Source of the DNA: VXYL01 sp965199875
GTDB taxonomy: Bacteria; Pseudomonadota; Gammaproteobacteria; Pseudomonadales; Azotimanducaceae
DNA: 64,000 bases
Direction of reading: 5' to 3'
Assembly (NCBI GenBank): GCA_965199875.1
Contig: OZ241346.1
Coordinates: 1,240,001 to 1,304,000 of the forward strand
The notes under the pieces were generated by a model. That model searched no databases. It saw nothing but the letters and a program-made list of their open reading frames with translations, and had not been told where the DNA came from. Of this stretch, positions 52,601-60,590 are shown piece after piece. Each line of letters starts with the position of its first letter. The stretch's first letter is position 1. The position numbers and the translations under genes are program-made.

Positions 52601-52727
52601 GCGCATCCGGGTCGTAGGCGTAGTCCGTCAGATCGGCCGTTGTCGGCGAAGCGAGGCACGCAGCGAAGGCAGCCAACAGCAGCGGGGCGCACCAGGGCAG
52701 GCGCAGGTGTCGAGCGGTGTGGCGCAT
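49659..52727 (-). CDS. Secreted glycoside hydrolase (GH63/MGH1-like) with two PKD domains and a GEVED domain
   Basis: 1022 residues with a signal peptide (L-L-L-A-A-F-A-A-C-L-A near 16-26). Residues 50-480 form an (alpha/alpha)6 barrel like MGH1/GH63 enzymes: W-Q-W-D-T-L-F-I (93-100), G-W-A-N-G-M-D-D-S (221-229), G-A-W-M-D-V-A, and G-E-Y-W-R-G-A-S-W-P. Two PKD domains follow (about 545-622 with W-D-F-G-D-G, and 632-711), then a GEVED domain (about 719-866: D-Y-C-Y-A-A-S-G, A-W-V-D-W-N-G-D-R-R-F) and an Ig-like C-terminal domain. It should cleave an exported glycan; the linkage cannot be predicted. Its stop overlaps the collagenase start, so the two are co-made. Confidence 0.82.
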   Translation of the reverse strand: MRHTARHLRLPWCAPLLLAAFAACLASPTTADLTDYAYDPDALPKPILEGREDWIELYYATWDLAADNINFAKPDTGFVAEYMDEALTDNKIWQWDTLFIALFAKYANGELPMMDGVDNFYRKQRSDGFICRELSELDGTDIYPGQSQFWPVSNPNPPLYSWAEWDYYLVTGDASRFTKPVTSNRVDEDPYTKTVVQRLYDYHFWIKNNIRHADGHYRSDGWANGMDDSPRNQGENCGAWMDVAMQQALSALYLAKMAAVVGDDAMQRTMMDEYREHKELVNDSYWHDDDKLYYDLSPLMSDWGGKCRVRDAERRVVKTKTVATFWPLIAEVASRRQADHLVHHLVDFDAFWRPMMVPTLAADQKGYSVTGEYWRGASWPPTTYMVARGLARQGYWPLVRAVAENYVNGLSALYRVTGTIWENNAPEIVAPSNDSIPHFVGWGGLGPIAMLIEHVLGINLNAPEGAVEWRLGQTARNGVENLGFNGGTITRMVSAARNNARSPATVAIETTVPFTLTVWIGERSFTREISAGPERTYRFGFDNSAPTANPNGPYRLQAGGAVAFSSAGSLDVEGRIANFLWDFGDGATSNEANPTHRYAAPGNYRVSLTVTDDEGASAQAQTFASSGEPEPTAAFYGDRIRLKYGSCVRYQDQSLHAPTRWQWSFSGGEPATSTARAPVVRYPTAGEYDVTLTVGNAYGESEKSYTRYVDVLGDVPKDYCYAASGDTRYSYISRVAVGPLDSRTGSDSYSLHDEPVRLVGGSTQTLLVEANVETPVGDDRNLVRAWVDWNGDRRFDDSEQVMDETISISDRPIEVSQPFTVPTGVTGLRRMRVKLNYDEGPLNDFGPCLGFASGELEDYELEVADPASSQRPGTRALLQSERLPEASAPPSQTQADACVVPGVGDVEVALPPPFRQQTLMSGGDQLLLDLRAMFPADGEDPAAYSATSDNEALAVVDVLDGRLRVTSNQAGGAGVANIVVTAIYGNGRRETFGFVLAVREGTRSFLQGWRLGLLEETQSSSP

Positions 52728-52904
52728 TCAAGAAGGCCGGCAACGTTAGGGCGAGTCTACGTCTTTGCTTGCGTCCGCTCAATCAACGATCCATCTGCAC
52801 GCAAAGCCGAGGGCTGGCTCGTCGAGCTCGTCGAACGAGCGCCTGTGAAGGCCGCTCGCCTTCAAGTAAGCTGCGGCCTTCAGCGCAGCATCGGCGCTTC
52901 TTGA

Positions 52905-54974
52905 ATGAACAAGCTCGCCAAGGAAGCCAGCATCTATCTGCGGCAGCACGCCGACAACCCGGTGGACTGGCATCCGTGGTGCGAAGAGGCCATCGAGCGG
53001 GCGCGAGCGGAAGACAAGCCCGTCCTGCTGTCCATCGGCTATTCGTCGTGCCACTGGTGCCACGTGATGGCGCGCGAGTCCTTCGAGGATGCCGCCACCG
53101 CGGGGGTGATGAACGAGCGCTTCGTCAACGTCAAGGTGGACCGCGAAGAGCGGCCGGATCTGGACCGCGTCTATCAGCTTTGCCACCAACTGCTGAACCG
53201 CCAGGCGGGGGGCTGGCCGCTCACCGCCTTTCTGGACGCCAAGACGCTGCTGCCGTTCTTCAGCGGCACCTACTTTCCGCGCCGCCCGCGCCACGGCATG
53301 CCGGGCTTCAACGACTTGCTGCTGCGCATTGGCGACAACTACCAGGCGCAACGCGAGCAGCTGGCGGAGCAGGGCCGGAAGCTGGCCGCGGCGCTGGCGC
53401 AGATCGAGCAGGCCACCCGGGACGCGGAAGCCAGCGCGGACGCAACGCTGGCCGCGGCCAAGGAGCAGCTGAGCAAGCAGTACGACGCCGGCGAGGGCGG
53501 TTTCGGCAGGGCGCCGAAGTTCCCCATGCCGGCGGCGTTGGATCGACTGCTGCGTCATTGGCGGCGCAGCCGCGACGACGCCGGGCCGCGCGCCGATCAA
53601 CAGTCCCTGAACATGGTCATGACGACGCTCACCAAGATGGCCCGGGGCGGCATCTTCGACCACTTGGGCGGCGGCTTTTTCCGCTACGCCACCGATCGCC
53701 GCTGGGCGGTGCCGCACTTCGAGAAGCTGCTCTGCGACAACGGGGCGCTGCTGGCCGTCTACGCCGACGCGCTGGGCTTCGGCGCCGATCCGCTGTTCAC
53801 CGGCACGGTGCGCGAAACCGCCGCTTGGCTGATGCGCGAGATGCAGCACCCGCAAGGCGGCTTCTGCACGTCCCAGGACGCGGACAGCGAGGGCGAGGAA
53901 GGCAGGTTCTACGTCTGGCGGCGCGATGCGGTGAAACGGCTGCTCGGCGAGGACGAGTACCTAGTGGTGGAAACGCTGTACGGTCTGGACAAGCCGGCCA
54001 ACTTCGGCGGCAAGTGGAATCTCCACCGCCGGGACTCCTGGCGCGCCGTCGCGGAACGCCTGTACATGGACCCCGCAGCCGCCGCCGAACGCCTCGCCAG
54101 CGCCCGGGCCAAGCTCTTCGCCGCCCGCGCCGAACGCGAGGCGCCGGCTACCGACAACAAAGTGCTGGCGGCGTGGAACGGCTTGGCCATTCACGGCATG
54201 GCCACCGCCGGCAAGCGCCTGGACGAAGCCGCCTGGATCGAATCCGCCAGCCGGGCGACGGAGTTCGTGCGCAAGCACCTGGTTGCCGACGGCCGCCTGC
54301 GCGCCTCTTGGCATGCCGGCTCGAAGGATGTCCGGGTCGGCCGTCCCGGCTATCTGGACGACCACGCCAACATGCTGCTTGGCGTACTGGCGCTTCTGTC
54401 CTGCCGCTGGCGCGACGTGGACATGGCCTTCGCCCGGTTCCTCGGCGACGAACTGCTGAACCGCTTCGAGGACCGTTCCTGCGGCGGGTTCTTCTTCACC
54501 GCCCACGACCAGGAGAAGGTGCTGCTTCGCTTGAAGCCCATCGCCGACGATCTGCTGCCGCCCGGAAACGCCACCGCCGCCCGGGCGCTCACCGCCCTAG
54601 GCAGGCTGGCCGGGGAGGGCCGCTACCTCGAAGCCGCCGAGCGCGCGATGCACTGGGCCTTGGGCTTCGCGGAGCAGCATCCGGCCGGATACTGCTCGCT
54701 GTTGACCGCCGTGGAAGCGAGCGAGCCTTCGCGGCTGGTGGTCGTCCGCGGCCCCGGCGAAGCCGCCAAGGAGTGGCTGAGCGCCGCGACTTCGGGCTAC
54801 CACCCCCGGCGCGCCGTCTACGCCGTTCCCTACGAGGCCAGCGAAGTTCCCAGCTATCTGCCGCGGCTGGTGTCGGCCGACACCAAGGCCCGCGTATCCG
54901 CCTTCGTCTGCACGGACATGCGCTGCGGCGCCCCCATCACCGATCTAGCAGTCTTCCAACGGGCGATGGAGTGA
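52905..54974 (+). CDS. Thioredoxin-domain protein, DUF255/YyaL (SPATA20) family
   Basis: 689 residues. The N-terminal thioredoxin-like domain opens with Y-L-R-Q-H-A-D-N-P-V-D-W-H-P-W and S-C-H-W-C-H-V-M, followed by V-K-V-D-R-E-E-R-P-D-L-D, all family hallmarks. Residues 200-680 form a six-hairpin barrel like N-acylglucosamine epimerases (G-G-I-F-D-H-L-G-G-G-F-F-R-Y). No signal peptide. The biochemical role of this widespread family is not settled. The gene is divergent from the glycoside hydrolase. Confidence 0.93.
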   Translation: MNKLAKEASIYLRQHADNPVDWHPWCEEAIERARAEDKPVLLSIGYSSCHWCHVMARESFEDAATAGVMNERFVNVKVDREERPDLDRVYQLCHQLLNRQAGGWPLTAFLDAKTLLPFFSGTYFPRRPRHGMPGFNDLLLRIGDNYQAQREQLAEQGRKLAAALAQIEQATRDAEASADATLAAAKEQLSKQYDAGEGGFGRAPKFPMPAALDRLLRHWRRSRDDAGPRADQQSLNMVMTTLTKMARGGIFDHLGGGFFRYATDRRWAVPHFEKLLCDNGALLAVYADALGFGADPLFTGTVRETAAWLMREMQHPQGGFCTSQDADSEGEEGRFYVWRRDAVKRLLGEDEYLVVETLYGLDKPANFGGKWNLHRRDSWRAVAERLYMDPAAAAERLASARAKLFAARAEREAPATDNKVLAAWNGLAIHGMATAGKRLDEAAWIESASRATEFVRKHLVADGRLRASWHAGSKDVRVGRPGYLDDHANMLLGVLALLSCRWRDVDMAFARFLGDELLNRFEDRSCGGFFFTAHDQEKVLLRLKPIADDLLPPGNATAARALTALGRLAGEGRYLEAAERAMHWALGFAEQHPAGYCSLLTAVEASEPSRLVVVRGPGEAAKEWLSAATSGYHPRRAVYAVPYEASEVPSYLPRLVSADTKARVSAFVCTDMRCGAPITDLAVFQRAME

Positions 54975-55097
54975 TCGAGACGAATCGCTCGACAGACGCG
55001 ACAGGATGAAGGATGTACCGGCCCGCCAAGCCAGACGCGCCCGTTAGGCCACTGGCGTTCGCCACAACTTGCCGTACGCCGTCTTGGAGGCGGTACG

Positions 55098-56159
55098 CTA
55101 GCGCCCGCCGTTGAGCAGACCTCTGCCGCGCCGCAGCAGTTCCTCCGCGCTCAGGCAGTCGACCACCAGATCGCCCACTTCCGCGAGCCGTTCGACGTCC
55201 TCCTCGTTCGCCAGCAGCGCCGCCAGCGCATCGCCTGTCGCAACGCCGAACCGCCGCGCCGCCTGGCGCCGCAACAGCGCCCGCTCGTGCGACATGCCTT
55301 GCCTCCTGCCTTCGGAGACGCCTTGCCTCCTGCCCTCGGAGACGCCCAGCCTCCTGCCCTCGGAGACTCCCTGCCTCCTGCCCTCGTCGAGCGCCTCCTG
55401 GCGCCATTGCGTCACTCTTTCCGCCAGCATCGCCGGTTCCTCCATGTTGCGCAGCGCCAGCCGCAGTTCCCGTTCGTGCCGCTCGCCCGTCTCGTCGCCG
55501 CCGAAGCGCTCCACCAGCATGCGCATCAGCACCTCCGACAGCCGCTCGGCGAGCAGCTCCATACCTTCCCGCCGCAGGGCGCCGAACAGCGCCGCGGTCA
55601 GCCCCGGCAGCTGCGCCGGGAGCCGGCAGCGCTGCAGGCGCAGCAGCGCCGCGGCCGGGTTGACGCGGCCATCCTCCGCGCTCAGCGCCGCCGCGTCAAC
55701 CGGAAGCATCTCCAGCTCCGGCTGCCAGCGCCGCAGCCCGGCCGGAACCGGGGCGGTCAGCTGCCGCAGGCCCGCCGGCCGCCACCGGCGGTCGCCGGTG
55801 TAGACCAGCACCGGCAGCACGGGCGGCAGCCCGGCGGCGGCCGGCAGTTCGTCCGCCATGTCCTGGCGCAGCAGCGCCACGTAGGTCTCCATGCGCAGCG
55901 CCATGCGGGCATGGGGCGCAGACTGGAACTCAATGACCACAAGCGCCTCGGCGTCCGGGCGCTCGGGCGTCGGCACACCGACGGCCCAGGCCATGTCCGC
56001 CGTGCGCCGGCGGGCGCCCCGACCGATGCGTTCGGTGGGCAGCCGGCGCAGGCGCCGCGTGTCCAGCCCGGCCACGGCGTCCGCCGGCAGCAGGGCGAGC
56101 AGGTACCGCACCATGTCCGGTTCCACAAAGGCAACGCGGCTGATTTCGTCTTCGAACAT
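55098..56159 (-). CDS. Rpn family PD-(D/E)XK nuclease (copy 2, intact)
   Basis: 353 residues from ATG 56159. It is almost identical to the gene at 13238 but has its N-terminus in frame (M-F-E-D-E-I-S-R-V-A-F). The putative active site includes A-D-M-A-W-A-V and V-V-I-E-F-Q-S. The C-terminal half includes four tandem 8-residue units of the E-G-R-R-Q-G-V-S type where the first copy has one. Rpn proteins promote RecA-independent recombination. It lies downstream of gcvPB with 124 bases between. No toxin-antitoxin partner is seen. Confidence 0.8.
   Translation of the reverse strand: MFEDEISRVAFVEPDMVRYLLALLPADAVAGLDTRRLRRLPTERIGRGARRRTADMAWAVGVPTPERPDAEALVVIEFQSAPHARMALRMETYVALLRQDMADELPAAAGLPPVLPVLVYTGDRRWRPAGLRQLTAPVPAGLRRWQPELEMLPVDAAALSAEDGRVNPAAALLRLQRCRLPAQLPGLTAALFGALRREGMELLAERLSEVLMRMLVERFGGDETGERHERELRLALRNMEEPAMLAERVTQWRQEALDEGRRQGVSEGRRLGVSEGRRQGVSEGRRQGMSHERALLRRQAARRFGVATGDALAALLANEEDVERLAEVGDLVVDCLSAEELLRRGRGLLNGGR
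55298..55393 (-). repeat. Four tandem 24-bp repeats inside Rpn copy 2
   Basis: Units at 55298-55321, 55322-55345, 55346-55369 and the diverged 55370-55393 each encode E-G-R-R-(Q/L)-G-(V/M)-S or its edge. The paralogue at 13.2 kb has a single unit, an in-frame difference of 72 bases. Confidence 0.9.
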
Positions 56160-56283
56160 GCCGCCAGCATGGACGATCTGGTTTCGGCACCGATAACGAC
56201 ATCGGCCACGAGCCGTGTGCGAGATCGCTGAAAAGTCCGCGGTCGGCAGCCAGTACCCTTGCCCGCGGTGAGGCGAGCAGATG

Positions 56284-57750
56284 TCAACGCCCGCCGCGCA
56301 TCCAGTAGGACAAGTCCAGGTCGCGGGCGGCCCTGGTGTCGTCGAGGCGCGCCACGGGCAGGTTGTGCGGCGCCGTCTTCACCACCTCCGGCTGCTGCTG
56401 GGCTTCTTCGCGGATGCGGGTCATGGCTTCCACGAAGGCGTCGAGCTCGTCCTTGGTTTCGGTCTCCGTGGGTTCGATGAGCAGGCACTCGGCGATGAGC
56501 AGCGGGAAGTACGTGGTGGGAGCGTGAAAGCCGTAGTCGAGCAGACGCTTGGCGAAGTCCATGGCGGTGACGCCCCACTCCTTGGCTTCCTTGCGCAAGG
56601 CGACGATGAACTCGTGGCTGGCGCGCCGCTGCGGATAGGCCAGCTCGAATCCGGCCTCGGCCAGGCGCGCCATCAGGTAGTTGGCGTTCAAGGTGGCGTA
56701 TTCGCCAACGCGCCGAATGCCTTGGCGACCGAGCATCTTGGCGTAGGCAAGGGCGCGAACGAGAATGCCGGCATTGCCCATGAACGCCGACAAGCGGCCG
56801 ATGGACTGCGGATGCTGGTCCGCTTCCACCCAGTGGAAAGAGCCGTCTTCGCCCGTGCCGACGAAGGGCGTCGGCAGAAAGGGCAGCAGGCGTTCGTTGA
56901 CGCCCACCGGCCCGGCGCCGGGGCCGCCGCCGCCGTGCGGGGTGGCGAAGGTCTTGTGCAGATTCAAGTGCAGCACGTCGAAGCCCATGTCGCCGGGGCG
57001 CACCTTGCCGAGAATGGCGTTCATGTTGGCGCCGTCGTAGTAGAGCAGCCCGCCGGCGTCGTGGACGATGGACGCCACCTCGAGGATGCGCCGCTCGAAC
57101 ACGCCGCACGTCGAGGGATTGGTGAGCATGATGCCGGCCGTATGCTCCCCCACCGCCTGCTTCAGCTGATCCACGTCCACGTCGCCATCCGCCTGCACGG
57201 CGATTTCGCGCACCGCGTAGCCGCACATCGCCGCGGTTGCGGGATTGGTGCCGTGGGCCGCGGTCGGCACGATGATCTCGCGCCGCGCGGTGTCGCCCCT
57301 GGCGTCGTGGTAGGCGCGGATCATCGCCACGCCGGCGAGCTCGCCCTGGGCGCCTGCCATCGGCGTCAAGGAAACCGCGGCCATGCCGGTGACCGTCTTC
57401 AGCAGTTCCTGCAGTTCGTGCAGGCAGCCGAGGAAGCCCTGGCTCGCCGACTCGGGCGCCAAGGGGTGGCGGTGCAGAAATCCCGGCAGGCTGGCGGCGC
57501 GATGCGCCCCGCGCGGGTTGTACTTCATGGTGCAGGAACCGAGCGGATAGAAGCACGTGTCGATGGCGAAGTTCTTCGCCGACAGATTGGTGTAGTGCCG
57601 CACCACTTGCAGTTCCGCCACTTCCGGCAGTTCCGGCGGCGTCTGGCGCAAGCATTCGGCGGGCAGGTCGTCGATGCCGCCCGCTTCGCCAAGCTGCTGC
57701 GCCGTGGCGCCGCGGTTGGCGACGCCGAGTTCGAAGATCGTCCGCGTCAT
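56284..57750 (-). CDS. gcvPB: Glycine dehydrogenase (decarboxylating) subunit 2
   Basis: 488 residues from ATG 57750, overlapping the gcvPA stop as ATGA. This PLP enzyme half carries the active Lys in L-N-L-H-K-T-F-A-T-P-H-G-G-G-G-P-G, and H-Y-T-N-L-S-A-K-N and C-F-Y-P-L-G-S-C-T-M-K-Y-N-P are conserved. With gcvPA it forms the heterotetrameric P-protein that decarboxylates glycine and loads the aminomethyl group on GcvH. It is the last gene of the operon. Confidence 0.97.
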   Translation of the reverse strand: MTRTIFELGVANRGATAQQLGEAGGIDDLPAECLRQTPPELPEVAELQVVRHYTNLSAKNFAIDTCFYPLGSCTMKYNPRGAHRAASLPGFLHRHPLAPESASQGFLGCLHELQELLKTVTGMAAVSLTPMAGAQGELAGVAMIRAYHDARGDTARREIIVPTAAHGTNPATAAMCGYAVREIAVQADGDVDVDQLKQAVGEHTAGIMLTNPSTCGVFERRILEVASIVHDAGGLLYYDGANMNAILGKVRPGDMGFDVLHLNLHKTFATPHGGGGPGAGPVGVNERLLPFLPTPFVGTGEDGSFHWVEADQHPQSIGRLSAFMGNAGILVRALAYAKMLGRQGIRRVGEYATLNANYLMARLAEAGFELAYPQRRASHEFIVALRKEAKEWGVTAMDFAKRLLDYGFHAPTTYFPLLIAECLLIEPTETETKDELDAFVEAMTRIREEAQQQPEVVKTAPHNLPVARLDDTRAARDLDLSYWMRGGR

Positions 57751-59105
57751 CGACCCAGCGCCGCCTGGAAGGCGCTGCGACACGCCTCGATGTCCCGAGC
57801 GGTGCGTTTCTCGGTGGCGCAAACCAGCACGCAGCTGGCCAGTTCCGGGTGCAGCCGCCCCAGGGGCAGGCCGCCGACGACGCCCGAACGCGCAACCTCG
57901 GTCACCACGGCTTCCGCCGGCTGGCCGACGTCGATCACGCACTCGTGGAAGAACGGCGCGGCGAAGCGGCGGCTGACGCCGGCGATGGACGTCAACGCCT
58001 GCACCAGCTGCCTGGCCTTCTGGTGGCACATCTCGGCGGTTCGCCGCAGGCCGGTGCGCCCCAGCAAGGCCATGTGGATGGTTGCGGCGGCTACCAGCAG
58101 CCCTTGATTGGTGCAGATGTTGGAAGTCGCCTTGCCGCGCCGGATGTGCTGCTCCCGGGCCTGCAAGGTCAGCGTGTAGCCGCCGTCGCCGTTGCGATCG
58201 GCGGTGCGCCCGACGATGCGTCCGGGTAGCTGCCGCACCAGCGACATGCGCGTGCAGATGAAGCCGAAGGAAGGCCCGCCGGAAGCCATCGGCACGCCAA
58301 GCGGCTGGCCGTCGCCGCAGACGATGTCGGCGCCCGACTCGCCCCACTCGCCGGGCGGCTTGAGCAGCGCGAGGGACAGCGGATTCGCCACCGCGATCAG
58401 CAGGGCGTCGTTCTCGCTGGCCCAGCGGGTGATGGCGTCCACCGGTTCGAGCACGCCGAAGAAGCCGGGCTGCTGCACGACCACCGCGGCAGGCTGCATG
58501 GCGGCCAGTGCGTCGAGGTCCGCGCTGCCGTCTTCCAAGTAGCCGGTCGGCGCCAGTTCGATGCCTTGGCGGCAGACGATGTTCGCCGCCGTCTGCAGGT
58601 AGTGGGGATGGCAGGCGCCGGCGACCGCGACCACGCCCGAGCGTGCGCTCTTGCGCCTCCGGCTGGCGCGCATGGCCATCAGCACCGCCTCCGCCAATGC
58701 CGAGCCGCCGTCGTAGACCGAGGCGTTCGACACTTCCATGCCGGTGAGCGCCGTCATCATGGTCTGGTATTCGTAGATGAGCTGCAGCGTGCCTTGGCTG
58801 GCCTCCGCCTGGTAGGGCGTGTAGGCGGTCATGAACTCGCCGCGGCTGGCGATGTCCCAGACCGCTGCCGGAATGTGGTGGTCGTAGCAGCCGGCGCCGA
58901 TGAAGCACGGCCCGGTTTCGTCCTGCGCCGCCCGTTCGCCCAGCTCCGCCAGCATGGTCATTTCGTCCACGCCGTCTTCGAGCGTGGTGAAGTCGGCGCC
59001 GGCCAGGGCAGGGTCGATCTCGTCGAAGAGGTCGTCCATCGAGCCCACGCCGATGCGCTGAAGCATGGCGCGAACCTCGTCGGCGGTGTGCGGGATGAAG
59101 GGCAC
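57747..59105 (-). CDS. gcvPA: Glycine dehydrogenase (decarboxylating) subunit 1
   Basis: 452 residues from ATG 59105. It opens with M-P-F-I-P-H-T, a common start for this subunit, and has P-C-F-I-G-A-G-C-Y-D-H-H-I-P, Y-T-P-Y-Q-A-E-A-S-Q-G-T-L-Q and S-N-A-S-V-Y-D-G-G-S-A-L-A-E-A. It is the non-catalytic half of the two-subunit P-protein. It lies 21 bases after gcvH and overlaps gcvPB. Confidence 0.97.
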   Translation of the reverse strand: MPFIPHTADEVRAMLQRIGVGSMDDLFDEIDPALAGADFTTLEDGVDEMTMLAELGERAAQDETGPCFIGAGCYDHHIPAAVWDIASRGEFMTAYTPYQAEASQGTLQLIYEYQTMMTALTGMEVSNASVYDGGSALAEAVLMAMRASRRRKSARSGVVAVAGACHPHYLQTAANIVCRQGIELAPTGYLEDGSADLDALAAMQPAAVVVQQPGFFGVLEPVDAITRWASENDALLIAVANPLSLALLKPPGEWGESGADIVCGDGQPLGVPMASGGPSFGFICTRMSLVRQLPGRIVGRTADRNGDGGYTLTLQAREQHIRRGKATSNICTNQGLLVAAATIHMALLGRTGLRRTAEMCHQKARQLVQALTSIAGVSRRFAAPFFHECVIDVGQPAEAVVTEVARSGVVGGLPLGRLHPELASCVLVCATEKRTARDIEACRSAFQAALGR

Positions 59106-59126
59106 GGGGACTTGAAGGTTCGAGGG

Positions 59127-59519
59127 CTACTCGGCCTCGGAGTCGCAGTGTTCGCGATAGGCCGCGGCGTCGAGCAGTTCCTCGACTTCGGCTTCGTCCG
59201 TGGCCTCCAGGCGGTAGAACCAGCCATCGCCATAGGGATCCTGGTTGACCAGCTCCGGCGCGTCTTCGAGGTTCTCGTTCACCGCAACCACGGTGCCGGA
59301 CACCGGCGCGTAGATGTCGGCGGCCGCCTTGACGGATTCCACGACGCCGATTTCCTCGCCGGCGGCGGCCAGTTGGCCCACCTCTGGAAGTTCGACGAAG
59401 ACGACATCGCCCAAGGACTCCTGGGCGAAGTCGCTGATGCCGACGGTGACCAGACCGTCTTCGTTGCGAGCCCACTCGTGGCTCGATGCGTAGCGCAGTT
59501 CGACGGGGGTGTCGCTCAT
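59127..59519 (-). CDS. gcvH: Glycine cleavage system H protein
   Basis: 130 residues. The lipoyl attachment segment is V-V-E-S-V-K-A-A-A-D-I-Y-A-P-V-S-G, with Lys as the modified residue, and the start includes Y-A-S-S-H-E-W-A-R. It shuttles the aminomethyl group between P-, T- and L-proteins. Its ATG overlaps the gcvT stop as ATGA. Confidence 0.98.
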   Translation of the reverse strand: MSDTPVELRYASSHEWARNEDGLVTVGISDFAQESLGDVVFVELPEVGQLAAAGEEIGVVESVKAAADIYAPVSGTVVAVNENLEDAPELVNQDPYGDGWFYRLEATDEAEVEELLDAAAYREHCDSEAE

Positions 59520-60586
59520 GTGAAAACCTGCCTACCTCGCCGCACGAATGGCGGTTTGACCACCCGGCCCGACATCGGCTTGCCGCGTATCGACACCGAG
59601 CAGTCGCCCGTCGCGCCACGCGGCAGCCGCGCCAAGCCGATACTGTAACCCAATGTCGGCGAGAAAGTTCCGCTGGTGACGACGCCGACGCCGTGGCTGG
59701 TCTCCACGGCGCTGCCGGCGCGCATCACCCCCCGGCCGGAAACGACAACGCCGGTGAGCGTCTGCGCCGGCTTCGTCGCCCGCTGGCGGGCCAACGGCCG
59801 ACGGCCCAGGAAGTTCCGATCCGGCGGCTGCCAGGCGATGCTCCAGCCCAGATTGGCCTCGAGGGGCGTGGTGGTTTCGTCCATGTCCTGGCCGTGCAGG
59901 TTGAGGCCGGCTTCGAGGCGCAGCGTATCCCGGGCGGCGAGGCCCGCAGGTGCGACGCCCGCCGCTTGCAGCCCCTGCCAGAGGCCGGAAGCCCGTTCGG
60001 ACGGCAGCATGACTTCCACGCCGTCTTCGCCGGTGTAGCCGGTGCGGGCGATCATGATTTCGCCAGTTTCCAAGGCTTGGAACGCCGCCAAGTCGCGGAG
60101 ATCCATGCCAAGAACGTCTCCCGCCGCGGCCAAGGCGCGGGGGCCTTGGCAGGCGATCATGGCCAGGTCTCCACGTTCGCGTACATGCACGTCGAAGGCC
60201 GCCGCATGCTCGCCAAGCCAGGGCAGCACCCGGCCATGGGTCGCCGCGTTGGCGACCATCCGGTAGCCGTCCGCACGGGGATAGACGATGACGTCGTCGA
60301 CGATGCCGCCAAGTTCGTTCGGCAACACGCCGTAGACGGCTTTGCCGGCGGACGCCTTGGCGGCGTCGTTGGCGAAGACGCGATGCAGGAAGGCAAGCGC
60401 CGCGCCGCCGTCGATATCGAGGATGGTCATGTGCGACACGTCGAACATGCCGGCAACCCGCCGCACGCTGTGATGCTCGCCGATCTGCGAGCCGTAGTGC
60501 AGCGGCATCGACCATCCGGCGAAGCTCGTCATGCGCGCCCCTGCGGCGACGTGCAAGTCGTGAAGCTCGGTGTGTCGAACGCCCAT
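59516..60586 (-). CDS. gcvT: Glycine cleavage system T protein (aminomethyltransferase)
   Basis: 356 residues. Conserved blocks include F-A-G-W-S-M-P-L-H-Y-G-S, F-D-V-S-H-M-T, R-T-G-Y-T-G-E-D-G-V-E and the folate-binding G-L-A-A-R-D-T-L-R-L-E-A-G. It releases ammonia and passes the carbon to tetrahydrofolate. It starts only five bases after the hydroxylase gene, so there is no room for a glycine riboswitch here; any control must lie upstream of that gene. Confidence 0.97.
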   Translation of the reverse strand: MGVRHTELHDLHVAAGARMTSFAGWSMPLHYGSQIGEHHSVRRVAGMFDVSHMTILDIDGGAALAFLHRVFANDAAKASAGKAVYGVLPNELGGIVDDVIVYPRADGYRMVANAATHGRVLPWLGEHAAAFDVHVRERGDLAMIACQGPRALAAAGDVLGMDLRDLAAFQALETGEIMIARTGYTGEDGVEVMLPSERASGLWQGLQAAGVAPAGLAARDTLRLEAGLNLHGQDMDETTTPLEANLGWSIAWQPPDRNFLGRRPLARQRATKPAQTLTGVVVSGRGVMRAGSAVETSHGVGVVTSGTFSPTLGYSIGLARLPRGATGDCSVSIRGKPMSGRVVKPPFVRRGRQVFT

Positions 60587-60590
60587 CGGC

